Assembly (NCBI GenBank): GCA_036771375.1
Contig: DAIPHL010000014.1
Span: 1 to 23,880 of the forward strand
Direction: 5' to 3'
Source of the DNA: DAIPHL01 sp036771375
GTDB taxonomy: Bacteria; Synergistota; Synergistia; Synergistales; Synergistaceae
Length of the DNA: 23,880 nt
Numbering within the stretch: the first letter of the stretch is position 1; every line of letters begins with the position of its first letter. Under the pieces are notes generated by a model. The model saw nothing but the letters and a program-made list of their open reading frames with translations, made no database searches and was not told the origin of the DNA. Below, one piece after another: positions 1 through 7,357 of this stretch. Both the position numbers and the translations under genes were made by a program.

Positions 1-483
1 GGTCGGCGGCGGGCAGACGTTATGGGAGCCGCGAATGTAAACCGGCAAAACAGGGACGCCCGATTTTACCGAAAGAAAGGCGACTCCCGCTTCGAGCGGT
101 TTGATCCGCCCGTCCCTGCTGCGCGACCCCTCAGGAAAGATCAGGATGCTCTCCCCCTTAAAGAGCAGGGTGAGCATCAGCTTCATCACCGCACCTGCCC
201 TCTGGCTGTCCTCTCGCTTGACGGGGACGGCTCCGAGGGTTCTTATGAGAAAACCCAGGATGGGATTGGCGAAGAGCGATTCCTTCGCGAGATACCGAAG
301 GCGTCCCGGATAAACGCAACCAACGAGAGGCGGGTCGACGTTGCTCGCATGGTTCGACGCGACGATCACGGGCATCCCCTCGGGGATGTTCTCCGTTCCC
401 GAGACCTCGAGCCCGCTGTAAACACGGAAGAGAACCCTGAAAAATCCTTTTGCGACCGCGTAAAAGAGAGGATTTGTGCCCAT
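1..483 (-). CDS. plsC: 1-acyl-sn-glycerol-3-phosphate acyltransferase (PlsC), 3' end cut off by window edge
   Basis: Membrane-associated enzyme that transfers a second acyl chain onto lysophosphatidic acid to make phosphatidic acid, the precursor of all glycerophospholipids. The first 161 codons are present and the frame is still open at base 1. Acyltransferase block I is NHASNVD (His45 and Asp50, the catalytic HX4D pair), block II is GAVPVKRED around residues 84-92, block III is FPEGSR at 116-121, and VPVLPVYIRGS near the edge corresponds to block IV. The start is fixed: in this frame the cmk stop TAA lies one codon upstream, so the ATG at 483 is the first possible start. No strong Shine-Dalgarno is visible, so translation is probably coupled to cmk. 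A cmk-plsC order is common in bacteria. The family call is firm; the C-terminus is not visible. Confidence 0.93.
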   Translation of the reverse strand, partial: MGTNPLFYAVAKGFFRVLFRVYSGLEVSGTENIPEGMPVIVASNHASNVDPPLVGCVYPGRLRYLAKESLFANPILGFLIRTLGAVPVKREDSQRAGAVMKLMLTLLFKGESILIFPEGSRSRDGRIKPLEAGVAFLSVKSGVPVLPVYIRGSHNVCPPPT

Positions 484-486
484 GCC

Positions 487-1158
487 TTACGCTCGAAGCC
501 CGGCGGCATGCTCGAGGACAATCTCGACGACGCGCTCGAAGGAGTCGTTCGTCGTATCCAGGTAAACCGCGTCGTCGGCCCGTCTCAGTGGAGCGATCTC
601 GCGTCCTGAATCGATTTCGTCCCGCCTGTTGACCTGTCGAAGGACCTCTCCGTACTCGACCTTTTCCCCGCGTGCGGTTCTCTCACGATAGCGCCGTTCG
701 GCCCTCGCTTCGGGGGTCGCCGTCAGAAAGATCTTGAGATCGGCCGCCGGAAAGACGACCGTTCCCATATCGCGTCCTTCCGCCACCAACCCGTGTTTTG
801 CCTGCTCGCGCTGGATGGTCAGCAGGGAGGCCCGTACGGAGGGAAGCGCGGAATACGGCGAGACCGCCGAGTCGATCTCCGGCGTTCGAATCGCCTCGGT
901 GACATCCTCGCCGTTCAGGAACACCCGTCCTTCCGAAAAGGAGACGAGAACGTTCCGAAGCTTCTCCGCAAGCTCCGGCGAGGAATCCACCGGGGGAATT
1001 CCCTCCCTGGTCATCGCCAGGGTGATCGCCCTGTATATGGCTCCGGTATCGAGGAACGGGAGCGCGAGTCTCTCTGCGACCTTCTTTGCCACACTGCTCT
1101 TGCCGGCACCCGCCGGACCGTCCAGAACGATCACGGGTGGTCTTGGCGTCTTCGGCAT
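487..1158 (-). CDS. cmk: Cytidylate kinase (CMP/dCMP kinase)
   Basis: Cytosolic P-loop kinase that phosphorylates CMP and dCMP with ATP. It recycles CMP released by phospholipid synthesis and RNA turnover. The 223-residue product has the usual length. Walker A is GPAGAGKSS at residues 14-22, followed by DTGAIYRA at 37-44, the CMP-site block EGRDMGTVVFP, and the C-terminal lid/Arg block RRDEIDSGREIAPL, all characteristic of Cmk. I chose the ATG at 1158 because it overlaps the stop of the upstream HDOD gene (TGATG) and places the P-loop close to the N-terminus; the frame is open further upstream but that stretch looks like a shadow of the HDOD gene. The overlap implies translational coupling. 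plsC follows after three bases. Confidence 0.95.
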   Translation of the reverse strand: MPKTPRPPVIVLDGPAGAGKSSVAKKVAERLALPFLDTGAIYRAITLAMTREGIPPVDSSPELAEKLRNVLVSFSEGRVFLNGEDVTEAIRTPEIDSAVSPYSALPSVRASLLTIQREQAKHGLVAEGRDMGTVVFPAADLKIFLTATPEARAERRYRERTARGEKVEYGEVLRQVNRRDEIDSGREIAPLRRADDAVYLDTTNDSFERVVEIVLEHAAGLRA

Positions 1159-2057
1159 CAGTGCTCCCTGAGTTCGTGCATCTCTTCCTCGAGCGTGGAG
1201 AGGATCTCCACGAACTCGGACATGATCAGTTCGACGTCCTCCGAGATACCGAGGCGTTCCAGACTTTCGGGGCTGACCTGGTACTGTATTCCGTCCGCTC
1301 CGATCCCGACGCCGAGCATCAGGCACATCACGTTGCTGACGTGCACCACGTCGAGCACCGGCTGCAGGACGGACATCTCGGCCGGAAGGTCCCACGGCGA
1401 ATGGTGATACGTGGCGATATACGAATAGGCCTCCGGAAGGTTCCACTGTTCCATCACGAGGCCGCCGACCTGTGCATGGTCGAAACCGAGCACCTGGCGT
1501 TCGGCGGAGCAGAACGGAACCTTGTCCTCCTCGACGAGGCGGAGGATGATGCTGTAACCGAATCGGACGTAGTCGTTGAGCACGATCTTGCCGATGTCGT
1601 GCATCAGGCTTCCGATATAGGCCTCTTCCGGGTCGCAGACCTTGAGTTTGTCCGCGAGGTATCGAGCGGTGAGAGCCACACCCTGGGAGTGTTTCCAGAG
1701 CTCTCCCCTGTCGAGCGCGTATCCGGTAAAGGCGTTGTTCATGAATTTATAGACGGACGCGGCCAGAACGATGCTCTTTACCGTTTTGAACCCGAGGAAG
1801 CTGATCGCCTCGGAAACTCCCGTGATCCGCCTGGACAGACCGTAGTAAGCCGAGTTGGCGAGCTTCAGGACCCTCACCACAAGGCCCTCGTCCTTGGAAA
1901 GCCTGTTTGCGACGTCCGTTGCGCTACTTTTGGGGTCGTCGAGCTTTTTGAGAGTCTCGACGACGAACTGCGGCAACGACGGAATATCCTTGACCCGCTT
2001 CAGTACGCGCCGCTGAATCAGGTCTCGGGTGCGATCGTCCAGTCCCTGCATAGTCAT
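1158..2057 (-). CDS. HDOD-domain signalling protein
   Basis: Product of 299 residues formed almost entirely by one HDOD domain (an HD-hydrolase-related output domain of bacterial signalling proteins, usually without proven catalysis). Residues 25-110 carry the typical start (DIPSLPQF, DEGLVVRVLKLANSAYYG, ISFLGFKTVK). The HD-like part follows with His123, LMHDIGK at 152-157, DHAQVGG and YHHSP. Several metal-ligand positions are therefore kept, but the final Asp of true HD enzymes appears as Asn in HVSN, as is usual in HDOD proteins. No receiver, GGDEF or membrane segment is attached. There are two closely spaced ATGs (2057 and 2051) behind a GAGGG; the second has the better spacing, so the start is uncertain by two codons. 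It lies 53 bases after rluB and overlaps cmk. Its partner and signal are unknown. Confidence 0.88.
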   Translation of the reverse strand: MTMQGLDDRTRDLIQRRVLKRVKDIPSLPQFVVETLKKLDDPKSSATDVANRLSKDEGLVVRVLKLANSAYYGLSRRITGVSEAISFLGFKTVKSIVLAASVYKFMNNAFTGYALDRGELWKHSQGVALTARYLADKLKVCDPEEAYIGSLMHDIGKIVLNDYVRFGYSIILRLVEEDKVPFCSAERQVLGFDHAQVGGLVMEQWNLPEAYSYIATYHHSPWDLPAEMSVLQPVLDVVHVSNVMCLMLGVGIGADGIQYQVSPESLERLGISEDVELIMSEFVEILSTLEEEMHELREH

Positions 2058-2110
2058 CCCTCAGAAAGATTTCCACAGAATTCACGTTCTCCGAATTTTT
2101 CGAAACACGC

Positions 2111-2878
2111 CTATTTCAGCGTACCGCTCGCTTCGCCCGCCCCTTTGCCACCCAGGATCATCCTTCGCATCTCCTCGAGATGGAATTCCTCGAAGGCCCC
2201 CGGCGGCAGATTTTTCAAAAAGAGATTGCCCAGGCCGATCCTCTGCAATCGGACGACTCGATTTCCGAGGGAACGCACCATCAAGCGGATCTCCCTCTTG
2301 AACCCTTCGCCCAAGACGACGCGGAAACATCGCCCGTCCTCTCCGTCTTTTTCCCGCGAAAGAGCAATAGGCTTCGCCACTCTGTCACCAATGATAACAC
2401 CTCTTGCCCATTCCTTCATCTTTTTTTCCTCCAGATTATATCTCAAAAAGACGAGATACGTACGGGGAATGCACGACGACGGGTGAATCACGCTCTGGGC
2501 GAACTTCCCGTCGTTGGTCAGGAGGAGCAACCCTTCGCTCTCCCGATCCAACCGCCCGACGGGAAAGACGCCAAGGCGCGAGTAAAGACCGGGCAACAGG
2601 TCCAAGACGGTCCTGCCCCTTGCGTCGCTCACCGCGGAGAGAACGCCCCTCGGCTTGTTCATGACGAGGTAGACGAAACGGACGGGACCGATCGCCACAC
2701 CGTCCACCGATACATCGGACGGCCTCAGAAGCACGCGCCCCAGAGACGTCTCGACCGTGCCGTCGACGGCTACGCGCCCCCGGGCGATCAACTCGTCCGC
2801 TTTTCGCCTCGCGGTGACGCCGCAGAGGGCGATATACCGATTGAGACGAATCGGATATTCGATCTCCTCCAAGCTCAT
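2111..2878 (-). CDS. rluB: RluB/RsuA-family 16S/23S rRNA pseudouridine synthase
   Basis: Converts a specific uridine in rRNA to pseudouridine. An N-terminal S4 RNA-binding domain (about residues 8-65; IRLNRYIALCGVTARRKADELI region) is followed by the RsuA-type catalytic domain. The catalytic block is VGRLDRESEGLLLLTNDG with Asp111 as the expected nucleophile; VMNKPRGVLSAVSD around residues 72-85 is the other family hallmark. The length of 255 residues fits. The ATG at 2878 overlaps the scpB stop (ATGA) and is preceded by AAAGAGGGA; a GTG six codons further upstream is possible but less likely. The scpA-scpB-rluB order is widespread, which favours RluB, but whether the target is 23S U2605 (RluB) or 16S U516 (RsuA) cannot be settled from sequence alone. 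Confidence 0.9.
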   Translation of the reverse strand: MSLEEIEYPIRLNRYIALCGVTARRKADELIARGRVAVDGTVETSLGRVLLRPSDVSVDGVAIGPVRFVYLVMNKPRGVLSAVSDARGRTVLDLLPGLYSRLGVFPVGRLDRESEGLLLLTNDGKFAQSVIHPSSCIPRTYLVFLRYNLEEKKMKEWARGVIIGDRVAKPIALSREKDGEDGRCFRVVLGEGFKREIRLMVRSLGNRVVRLQRIGLGNLFLKNLPPGAFEEFHLEEMRRMILGGKGAGEASGTLK

Positions 2879-3483
2879 TCCCTCTTTTCGTCCCACGTTT
2901 CATCGTCCTCGAAGTCTTCGCGAACATCCTGCAGATCCTCCAGGGAGGGAAGAGAGGAGACGGCGTCCAGACCAAAGAGCTCCAGGAAGCGCTCCGTCGT
3001 CCTGTACAAAAGGGGGCTCCCAACGCTCTTCTTACGTCCACTGACCCGCACCAGGCCGTGTCTTTGCAGGGTTTCCATCACCCGATCGCATCGAACGGTC
3101 CGGATCTCTTCGATCTCGGAGCGCGTGACGGGTTGATTGTACGCGACGACGGCAAGCGTTTCGAGCGCTGCCTTGCTGAGACGAACACGCTGCGCCGCCG
3201 CGACGTTCTGGAACTCCGCCGTCGTCGCCTCCAGATCGGGTGCGGTCGCCATCTGCCAGCCGCCCGCCAGTTTCAGCAAGACGATGCCTCGTCCCGCAGC
3301 GTAGCAGGCCATCAGCCGTTCGATGCCGCTTTTCACGACGGCCTGCGGTTGTCCCAATACCGCGGCAAGCTCTCTCTCCGATATGGGTTGGGGGGAGATG
3401 AAAAAAAGCGCCTCCAGCTGCCGCATCAGGAAGTCGTACTGTACGCCGGATGCCTCGATCTCACGCCACCGCAATTTCCACAT
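2875..3483 (-). CDS. scpB: Segregation and condensation protein B
   Basis: Winged-helix kleisin partner that, with ScpA and Smc, forms the bacterial condensin which compacts and segregates the chromosome. The 202-residue product has two winged-helix repeats: the first begins at QLEALFFISPQPISERELAAVLG, the second carries VVAYNQPVTRSEIEEIRTV, a signature of ScpB. The tail is acidic (DLQDVREDFEDDE), as often seen. The ATG at 3483 lies inside the end of scpA, giving a 23-base overlap and coupling; a run of six G lies directly before it, which is rather close for a ribosome binding site. The alternative ATG at 3426 would start directly at the first winged helix, so about 19 residues at the N-terminus are uncertain. 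rluB follows with an ATGA overlap. Confidence 0.92.
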   Translation of the reverse strand: MWKLRWREIEASGVQYDFLMRQLEALFFISPQPISERELAAVLGQPQAVVKSGIERLMACYAAGRGIVLLKLAGGWQMATAPDLEATTAEFQNVAAAQRVRLSKAALETLAVVAYNQPVTRSEIEEIRTVRCDRVMETLQRHGLVRVSGRKKSVGSPLLYRTTERFLELFGLDAVSSLPSLEDLQDVREDFEDDETWDEKRE

Positions 3484-4282
3484 CCCCCCACGCCTCGGCT
3501 TGGACGAGGTTCAAACGGCCGAGCCTGGAGAGCTCCAGGAGGGCGAGCAGCGTCACGACGAGACCGCCTGGCTCGAAAAAACCGAGCAGTTCCCTCAATG
3601 AGAGCCGCCCGGACTCTCCGAGGCGAAACTGGATTTCCTCCATGCGGTTCTCGACGACGATTTCGTCGGGGAGGGCGTCCGGCACATCCTGAATGAAACC
3701 GGCCTCCGTCCTCGCGATCCTCCGTTTTTCATGCCCTTCGATGAGAGTCCACCAGAGAACGGCGAGACCGTAGAGATCGCCCGCGTCAAACCAGGGAGGA
3801 CCGCCACCCTCCTCCGATATGCGGACGAAAGAACGCTCCCTCGACGCCTTCCGTTCGGACAGCAGGGCCGCGGCAGCTCGGTATGGCCTGAAGCGTTCCA
3901 CCAATGCCCGCAGCACGTCCTCGTCCAGCCCGCCCCCCTCGATTGGACCGAGTTTTTCGCCATCGCCCGTTCCATCGTCCCCGGTCGCCGTCTCCTCCCA
4001 CGGCAGAAGCGACTTGACCTTATGAAGGAGAAGACGGCTCGCGAACGAAAAGAACTCCGCCAGCTCGGACAGGGTTGCGCGCCGAGAGCGCAGCAGGAAC
4101 GAAACATACTGGGACAGAAGATCGGAGAGATTGAGGGAAACGGCGTCCATGGCGCTGCTCTCGACGAGATGACAGAGCAGATCCAGCGGGCCGGAAAAAT
4201 CGCCCAGCGTGACCCGAAACCCCTCCTCCGGCACGGAGGAGGCGCCAGCGGTTCGGAAGGAATCGGAGGAATCGCGGGACAT
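3461..4282 (-). CDS. scpA: Segregation and condensation protein A (kleisin)
   Basis: Kleisin subunit that bridges the Smc ATPase heads and binds ScpB. The 273-residue product opens with the family hallmark FSGPLDLLCHLVESS at about residues 28-42, then a QYVSFLLRSR segment; the middle is a variable acidic/Gly-rich linker (TGDDGTGDGE region), and the C-terminus is a winged helix (RLSLRELLGFFEPGGLVVTLLALLELSRLG) that contacts the Smc head. The ATG at 4282 has a CGGAG upstream at a slightly long distance. It lies 36 bases downstream of trpS and overlaps scpB by 23 bases. The call is firm; the first 20 residues are not conserved in the family. Confidence 0.93.
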   Translation of the reverse strand: MSRDSSDSFRTAGASSVPEEGFRVTLGDFSGPLDLLCHLVESSAMDAVSLNLSDLLSQYVSFLLRSRRATLSELAEFFSFASRLLLHKVKSLLPWEETATGDDGTGDGEKLGPIEGGGLDEDVLRALVERFRPYRAAAALLSERKASRERSFVRISEEGGGPPWFDAGDLYGLAVLWWTLIEGHEKRRIARTEAGFIQDVPDALPDEIVVENRMEEIQFRLGESGRLSLRELLGFFEPGGLVVTLLALLELSRLGRLNLVQAEAWGDVEIAVA

Positions 4283-4318
4283 TCCGGTCCAACTCCGGAA
4301 GAGCGTTACAAGCCCGTC

Positions 4319-5317
4319 CTACGAGACGAACATGCCGAGCGCACCGTAGACTTCTTTCATCGTCTCCCCCGCCACGATGCGCGCCTTTGCGGCCCCCGCC
4401 TCGAGAATGGCCACCAGCTCGCCCGAGCGGCCTTCGAAGCGCTTCCTTCGCTCCTGGACCGGGGTCATGTGTCTTTCCACATGGACGATGAGTTTTTTCT
4501 TGCAGTCGACGCAGCCGATCTTCGCGCTTCGACAGCCGCTCGCGAGCTCCTCCCTCTCGGCCTCGTCGGGGTTGAAAAACGCATGCAGGTCCCAGACCGG
4601 ACACTTCTTCGGCTCTCCCGGATCCGTCCTGCGCTCTCGTGCGGGATCCGTGGTCATCGTGCGGATCTTTTTCTCCAGGACCGGAATCTCGTCGGCGATG
4701 TCGAGGGTGTTTCCGTAGGATTTGCTCATTTTGCGTCCGTCCGTACCCGGTATCTTCGGCGTATGAGTCAGGATGGTGTCCGGTTCGGGAAAGGCGAAAC
4801 CGCCCTTGCCGTAGAGATGGTTGAAGCGGCGTGCGATCTCGCGGGTGAGCTCGAGATGCGCCGACTGATCCTCCCCAACCGGCACCTTGTGTGCCCTGTA
4901 AACGAGGATATCCGACGCCATGAGGACGGGATAACCGAGAAAGCCGAATGTGGAGAGATCCTTGTTGCGCAGGTTGAGGATCTGTTCCTTGTAGGTAGGG
5001 TTGCGCTCGAGCCATCCCAGAGGCGTTATGAGGGACAGCGCCATCTGGAGCTCGACGTGTTCCTTCACGTGCGATTGCACGAAAATCGCGCATTTCTCCG
5101 GATCCAGGCCGACGCTCAACCAGTCGAGCAGGATCTCCATCGTGTTGCTTCGGAGCCTCGACGGATCCGCATAATCCGACATCAGCGCGTGCCAGTCGAC
5201 GATGGAATAGTAGCACTCGTGATCTTCCTGCAACCGGACCCAGTTGGTCAGTGCGCCCGCCATATGGCCAAGGTGCAATCGACCCGTCGGCCTCATTCCG
5301 CTGAAAACTCTGTACAT
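4319..5317 (-). CDS. trpS: Tryptophanyl-tRNA synthetase
   Basis: Class I aminoacyl-tRNA synthetase that charges tRNA-Trp. The 332-residue product has the normal bacterial length. The signature MRPTGRLHLGH lies at residues 8-18 (HLGH is the HIGH motif) and KMSKS at 196-200. The C-terminal part contains CRSAKIGCVDCKK, a conserved TrpRS stretch. The reading frame extends far upstream into the Nif3-like gene, but the ATG at 5317 gives the typical TrpS N-terminus and is preceded by GGAGGTG; the upstream extension is a shadow. It lies 47 bases downstream of the Nif3-like gene. I see no T-box leader in that gap, so there is no sign of tryptophan-specific control here. Confidence 0.96.
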   Translation of the reverse strand: MYRVFSGMRPTGRLHLGHMAGALTNWVRLQEDHECYYSIVDWHALMSDYADPSRLRSNTMEILLDWLSVGLDPEKCAIFVQSHVKEHVELQMALSLITPLGWLERNPTYKEQILNLRNKDLSTFGFLGYPVLMASDILVYRAHKVPVGEDQSAHLELTREIARRFNHLYGKGGFAFPEPDTILTHTPKIPGTDGRKMSKSYGNTLDIADEIPVLEKKIRTMTTDPARERRTDPGEPKKCPVWDLHAFFNPDEAEREELASGCRSAKIGCVDCKKKLIVHVERHMTPVQERRKRFEGRSGELVAILEAGAAKARIVAGETMKEVYGALGMFVS

Positions 5318-5364
5318 GCCAGTAGACACCTCCGCGAATCGTCCGTTTGAGAGAATATAGTATA

Positions 5365-6150
5365 TCAGATAATGAGAGGAGTCCAATTTACGCTTTTGAG
5401 CAGCACCACCTCGAGCGACGTGATCTCCTCCAGGATTCGACAGAGGCCGGGCAATGAGGCGCGCTCCATCTCCCCGTGGTTGACCACGATCAGGTGCGTG
5501 CTCGCGAGCTGCGCGTGCAGGAGGTAATGATAGCTCACGTCGGCCGTTATGAAGACGTCGGAGCCCCGATCGATGATGACGGGCAGAAAATCTCCGCCCG
5601 CTCCGCCACAGAGTGCAACCTTCCTGAGCGGCGTTTCGTCGTCCCCGTATATCAACAGGGAGGAAAGGCCCCACGCCTCCCGCGCTCTGCGGGCGAGTTC
5701 CCTCACGGTCATCGGAGAGGAAAGCTCCCCGATCGCACCCATCCCCCACGCTCCGTCGTGTGGGGACATGATCGGCGCGATATCCGAGAGCCCCAAAAGA
5801 TTCGAGAGGATCACGTTCACTCCCTCGGGTGACGAGTCCCAGTTCGTGTGAGAAGAATAGACCGCGACATCGGATCGGATCGCCACATCGAGCATCTTCG
5901 CAATCGGCGAGGGCATGACGATCCGCTTCAGCGGCCGAAAGATCGCCGGATGATGGACGACGAGCATTTCGCATCCGAATTCGACGGCGTTTCGCACGCT
6001 CTGTTCCGTGGCGTCGAGCGCCACCGCGATCTTCGTGACCTTCCTATCGGGGTCGCCGACGATCAATCCGACGTTGTCCCAGTCCTCACTCCAAACCTTC
6101 GGCAACCGCTCCTCTATCTTCGTCACGACGTCTTTCACGCTCATGGACAT
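5365..6150 (-). CDS. Nif3-like dinuclear metal center protein (YbgI/YqfO family)
   Basis: Member of the widespread Nif3 family; some members are annotated as GTP cyclohydrolase 1 type 2, but the general function is unresolved. Putative metal ligands are all present: HHPAIF (His66, His67), SSHTNWD (His101, Asp105) and NHGEME (His225, Glu229). CGGAGGDF around residue 182-188 is the usual Gly-rich strand. The product is 261 residues, matching the short form without the inserted PII/CutA-like domain. Family members normally read TGD before the last helix; here it is TAD. The ATG at 6150 is preceded by GAAAGGGG ten bases away; an ATG at 6144 and a TTG at 6156 are alternatives. It appears to be the first gene of the minus-strand operon leading into trpS. 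Confidence 0.9.
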   Translation of the reverse strand: MSMSVKDVVTKIEERLPKVWSEDWDNVGLIVGDPDRKVTKIAVALDATEQSVRNAVEFGCEMLVVHHPAIFRPLKRIVMPSPIAKMLDVAIRSDVAVYSSHTNWDSSPEGVNVILSNLLGLSDIAPIMSPHDGAWGMGAIGELSSPMTVRELARRAREAWGLSSLLIYGDDETPLRKVALCGGAGGDFLPVIIDRGSDVFITADVSYHYLLHAQLASTHLIVVNHGEMERASLPGLCRILEEITSLEVVLLKSVNWTPLII

Positions 6151-6208
6151 CTTCAAAAAACCCCTTTCGCGGAAGCGATCTCCCCTACTTCTTCCAATCT
6201 CGGGCTCC

Positions 6209-6237
6209 AGTATATCCCAAAGGGACGGTCGTGTCTC
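6209..6237 (-). promoter_or_regulatory. Candidate sigma-70 promoter for the Nif3-trpS-scpAB operon
   Basis: On the minus strand, TATACT (6209-6214) is a five-of-six match to the -10 box and GAGACA (6232-6237) a four-of-six match to the -35 box, with a 17-base spacer. This would give a 5' leader of about 50 bases before the ATG at 6150. The position is right, but the -35 box is weak. Confidence 0.45.
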
Positions 6238-6360
6238 CCATCATGAAGACGAGGAGAAACAAACCACCGCCTTTGCTTACACGATCCAGAACGAATCGCC
6301 TTCGCAATTCCCGTGATCGTACCCCCAACCCCACGGACCGTCTCTTCACGTCATCCCCTC

Positions 6361-6388
6361 TTGACGTAAAATTTTATTCGTGTATGAT
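6361..6388 (+). promoter_or_regulatory. Sigma-70-type promoter for the transglycosylase-pseI-metG operon
   Basis: TTGACG (6361-6366, five of six) and TATGAT (6383-6388, five of six) are separated by a 16-base AT-rich spacer, which includes the perfect palindrome TAAAATTTTA at 6367-6376. Transcription would begin near 6395, about 66 bases before the ATG at 6461. It stands out in an otherwise GC-rich sequence. Confidence 0.7.
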
Positions 6389-6460
6389 ATCGTCTCCGGG
6401 TTTATTTGCCCGACATGCGCAATCGGTCGGACGATAAACGCGCAACAAAGGAGGAAAAAC

Positions 6461-7333
6461 ATGCGAGAAACTCGAAAAACAGGGAACGAGCGGGAAGATG
6501 TTTTCCCCCGCACCGAATCGACCGGTTCGGGTATGCTCGTCCTGATCTTTTTGGCCGTCGTCGCCCCGTTCGTCGCCTTCCCGTTTGTCCTGATATCGGA
6601 CAGATCGGAGGCACGAGAGCAGGTCGAGTCAGCCATGAGAGGAAACGTTTCAGGGGAGATCGAAAAGGCGGCCATCTCTACAAGAGGCGCTCTTTACACG
6701 ACCTCGACGAAACATCACGAAACGGCCCGCCTGAGGACGGGAGTCGGCTACGATGCCTCGATCCTGCGCGCCATCAAACGGATGGGCCTGGTACCGGAAC
6801 ACTTCGAACTGTGGATGGAGGAACATCCCCGGACGGCCCTAAAACACGTCAAGTTCATGCCTGCCGTAATGCAGGCCAAGGTCGCGAGCACCGCGCTCTT
6901 CATACGGTCGTCCAACGCGAAGATCGACCCCAAGACGGCGTGGAGGGAAGCGGCGGCACTGGTACACTACAGCAACAAATACGGGGTCCCCTCCGTGCTC
7001 TCCACGGCGGTCGCGCACGCGGAGAGCACCTTCAACCCGGACGCGGTGAGTCCGAAGGGAGCCCAGGGCGTCATGCAGGTGATGTGGCGGATACACAACG
7101 GATTGCTCGTCGCGAACGGTATCGAGGCGACTCCGGGACAAAACCCGCTCGCCGATCCGGAGACCGCGATCGACGCGGGGTGTCTTTTGCTCTCGCGCTA
7201 CATCAAGGCCTGCGGCTCGGTACAGGCCGCAATGGAACGCTACTACGGCGGGAGGTCGTCCTCCTACCGCAGCAAGGTCAACGGCAACATCACAAAAATC
7301 ATGAACCACCGCATGAGAACAAGCGAACTGTAA
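6461..7333 (+). CDS. Membrane-anchored lytic transglycosylase (SLT domain)
   Basis: Predicted murein lytic transglycosylase that cleaves the MurNAc-GlcNAc bond of peptidoglycan outside the cytoplasmic membrane. The 290-residue product starts at ATG 6461 behind a strong AAAGGAGG; an upstream ATG in the same frame at 6380 overlaps the promoter and is unlikely. A single hydrophobic segment at about residues 27-46 acts as signal anchor. The SLT catalytic domain occupies roughly residues 175-285: AHAESTFNPDAVSPKGAQG with Glu188 as catalytic acid, then GVMQVM and a C-terminal YYGG-containing motif followed by a tail helix. The region at 60-170 is not recognised. It is the first gene of the plus-strand run, 24 bases before the nonulosonate synthase; the role could be wall remodelling or making room for an envelope structure. 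Confidence 0.88.
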   Translation: MRETRKTGNEREDVFPRTESTGSGMLVLIFLAVVAPFVAFPFVLISDRSEAREQVESAMRGNVSGEIEKAAISTRGALYTTSTKHHETARLRTGVGYDASILRAIKRMGLVPEHFELWMEEHPRTALKHVKFMPAVMQAKVASTALFIRSSNAKIDPKTAWREAAALVHYSNKYGVPSVLSTAVAHAESTFNPDAVSPKGAQGVMQVMWRIHNGLLVANGIEATPGQNPLADPETAIDAGCLLLSRYIKACGSVQAAMERYYGGRSSSYRSKVNGNITKIMNHRMRTSEL

Positions 7334-7357
7334 CGTTCGGGAAAGAGGGGCGGACGC

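Larger units (their letters stand above)
6151..6460. other. Divergent intergenic region
   Basis: About 310 bases separate the minus-strand Nif3-trpS-scp operon from the plus-strand transglycosylase operon. It contains the two promoter candidates listed separately and the AAAGGAGG ribosome binding site at 6448-6455 for the transglycosylase. Between about 6240 and 6345 I see no convincing gene, tRNA, terminator hairpin or repeat; small open frames there lack a ribosome binding site and family features. Confidence 0.7.

Noticed and set aside
3731..5350. Open frame of 539 codons on the plus strand opposite scpA and trpS
   Set aside because: Both opposing genes are firmly identified; this frame has no ribosome binding site or domain signature.
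5318..5364. Possible T-box or tryptophan leader upstream of trpS
   Set aside because: The gap is only 47 bases, inside an operon, and lacks the T-box consensus and any terminator hairpin.
5318..5974. Long in-frame upstream extension of trpS
   Set aside because: It overlaps the Nif3-like gene in another frame; the ATG at 5317 with GGAGGTG upstream gives the canonical TrpRS N-terminus.
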